From assembly GCA_945866155.1 (NCBI GenBank), contig CAMBGL010000066.1:1-6779 (forward strand): a stretch of DNA of 6,779 bases, written 5' to 3'. Shown here piece after piece: positions 5,998-6,779 of this stretch. The notes under the pieces are model-generated. The model searched no databases, was not told the origin of the DNA, and was given only the letters and a program-made list of their open reading frames with translations. The stretch comes from Bifidobacterium breve (GTDB taxonomy: Bacteria; Actinomycetota; Actinomycetes; Nanopelagicales; Nanopelagicaceae). The position numbers and the translations under genes are program-made. Each line of letters begins with the position of its first letter. The stretch's first letter is position 1.

Positions 5998-6779
5998 CTA
6001 TTTTCGAGTAATCAACGCCGATGCAATCGCTGCAATGCCTTTTCCTTCACCTGTAAGACCCATTCCATCGGTTGTTGTTGCTAATAATGAAACTGATACT
6101 CCGCCTAGCGCTTTCGATAGCGCTTCAATTGCTTGAATTCTGCGCGGCCCTAATTTTGGTCGATTAGCAATTATTTGCACTGATACATGTGAAATTGCGT
6201 AACCCGCTTTTGTAATCATGGCCAAAGTTTCTTTGAGTAATTGCGCACCAGATGCACCGGCATATTCAGGACGATTTACACCGAAATTACTACCAAGATC
6301 ACCAAGTCCACTTGCTGCAAAGAGTGCGTCACATATTGCATGCGCCGCAACATCTCCATCAGAGTGTCCTTCAACTCCTATTTCATCTGGCCACTCAATA
6401 CCTGCAAGCCAGAGTGGCTTACCTTGTGCAAATGTATGAGCATCTACACCAACGCCACTTCTAAATTCTGAAGCTCTACCAAGATATGAAAGAGCGATTG
6501 AAAGATCGGCGGGCGTTGTAATTTTTAGAGCGCGTTCTTCACCTTGAATGACCTTGACTTTTACGCCCATACTTTCAACGAGTGCGCCATCATCTGTTGC
6601 ATCGTTATGTGATGCATGCGCATCAACTAGTAGTTGGCGAGAAAATCCTTGAGGAGTTTGAACTCGGCGAAGTTCCTTGCGATCTGGCGTAGCCACAACA
6701 TAACCGGAAGCATCGACAACTTTGACTGTATCTATTTGTTCAAGTCCAGGGATGACGGCTTTCTCACCACTCTCTAATT
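5998..6779 (-). CDS. ispDF: Bifunctional IspD-IspF (MEP pathway), C-terminal part; 5' end outside window
   Basis: The frame is open to the right edge, so 259 C-terminal residues are visible. Residues 1-99 are the end of IspD, the CTP-dependent MEP cytidylyltransferase: VQTPQG (39-44), [10 protein letters not shown] (60-69) and LKITTPADL (84-92). Residues from about 105 are a complete IspF, which cyclises CDP-ME 2-phosphate to ME-cPP and CMP. Its metal ligands are Asp112 and His114 (GVDAHTF) and His138 ([10 protein letters not shown]). [17 protein letters not shown] and [14 protein letters not shown] (234-247, with Glu244 at the CDP site) follow. No stop codon and no ATG, GTG or TTG start occurs at the domain junction ([13 protein letters not shown]), so the two enzymes are one polypeptide. 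They catalyse non-consecutive steps of isoprenoid precursor synthesis in the cytoplasm. A GTG at 6696 is an internal Val, because IspD homology continues upstream ([12 protein letters not shown]). Confidence 0.95.
   Translation of the reverse strand, partial: LESGEKAVIPGLEQIDTVKVVDASGYVVATPDRKELRRVQTPQGFSRQLLVDAHASHNDATDDGALVESMGVKVKVIQGEERALKITTPADLSIALSYLGRASEFRSGVGVDAHTFAQGKPLWLAGIEWPDEIGVEGHSDGDVAAHAICDALFAASGLGDLGSNFGVNRPEYAGASGAQLLKETLAMITKAGYAISHVSVQIIANRPKLGPRRIQAIEALSKALGGVSVSLLATTTDGMGLTGEGKGIAAIASALITRK

Noticed and set aside
6218..6471. Three overlapping plus-strand open frames of 70-76 codons
   Set aside because: All are antisense to the IspF catalytic region, in different frames, with no recognisable product; they are by-products of ispDF codon use.
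6694..6696. GTG as the start codon of ispF/ispDF
   Set aside because: Clear IspD homology continues upstream to the window edge, so this codon is an internal valine.
1..6779. tRNA, rRNA, CRISPR, insertion sequence or riboswitch
   Set aside because: No cloverleaf-like segment, regularly spaced repeats, transposase motif or terminal inverted repeats were seen; the longest gap between genes is 66 bp.

Overview
The window looks like chromosomal DNA from a low-to-moderate-GC actinobacterium, possibly a freshwater acI-type (Nanopelagicales) lineage. Three things suggest this. The order ispD/ispF, cysS, rlmB matches the conserved actinobacterial cluster (Mycobacterium tuberculosis Rv3582c to Rv3579c, from memory). 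The RlmB protein has the long basic N-terminal extension seen in actinobacterial homologues. The cysS gene appears to be leaderless, as is common in Actinobacteria. Most genes are near 45% GC by eye, low for that phylum, so the lineage assignment is an inference.

Layout: on the plus strand, positions 1-1428 hold the C-terminal half of a GH2 beta-galactosidase (LacZ type) whose start lies before the window. Everything else is on the minus strand, read from right to left. At 6779-5998 is the C-terminal part of a fused IspD-IspF enzyme of the MEP isoprenoid pathway, with its start beyond the window. At 5931-4705 is a multi-spanning membrane protein of the GT87/DUF2029 glycosyltransferase type. 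At 4641-3238 is cysteinyl-tRNA synthetase (cysS), at 3235-2225 the rRNA 2'-O-methyltransferase RlmB (TrmH/SpoU family), and at 2211-1432 an SGNH/GDSL-type hydrolase. The hydrolase and lacZ genes converge with only 3 bp between their stop codons.

Transcription units: cysS, rlmB and the SGNH gene have gaps of 2 and 13 bp and are almost certainly one operon. It probably starts at a promoter whose -10 box sits 6 nt before the cysS ATG, which would make cysS leaderless. A U-ending hairpin overlapping the stop codon of the GT87-like gene probably separates that gene from cysS. The GT87-like gene is 66 bp downstream of ispDF, has its own Shine-Dalgarno site, and is locally much more AT-rich than its neighbours. 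It looks like an insertion into the otherwise conserved isoprenoid/cysS/rlmB block. Its likely polyprenyl-phosphate-sugar donor would link it loosely to the isoprenoid gene beside it.

No stretch longer than 66 bp lacks a gene. I found no tRNA, rRNA, CRISPR array, transposase or attachment site. The genes are recognisable housekeeping or metabolic families and I see no convincing new system. The points most worth a second look are the GT87-like insertion, the terminator/leaderless-promoter junction before cysS, and the hairpins at the 3-bp convergent gene boundary.
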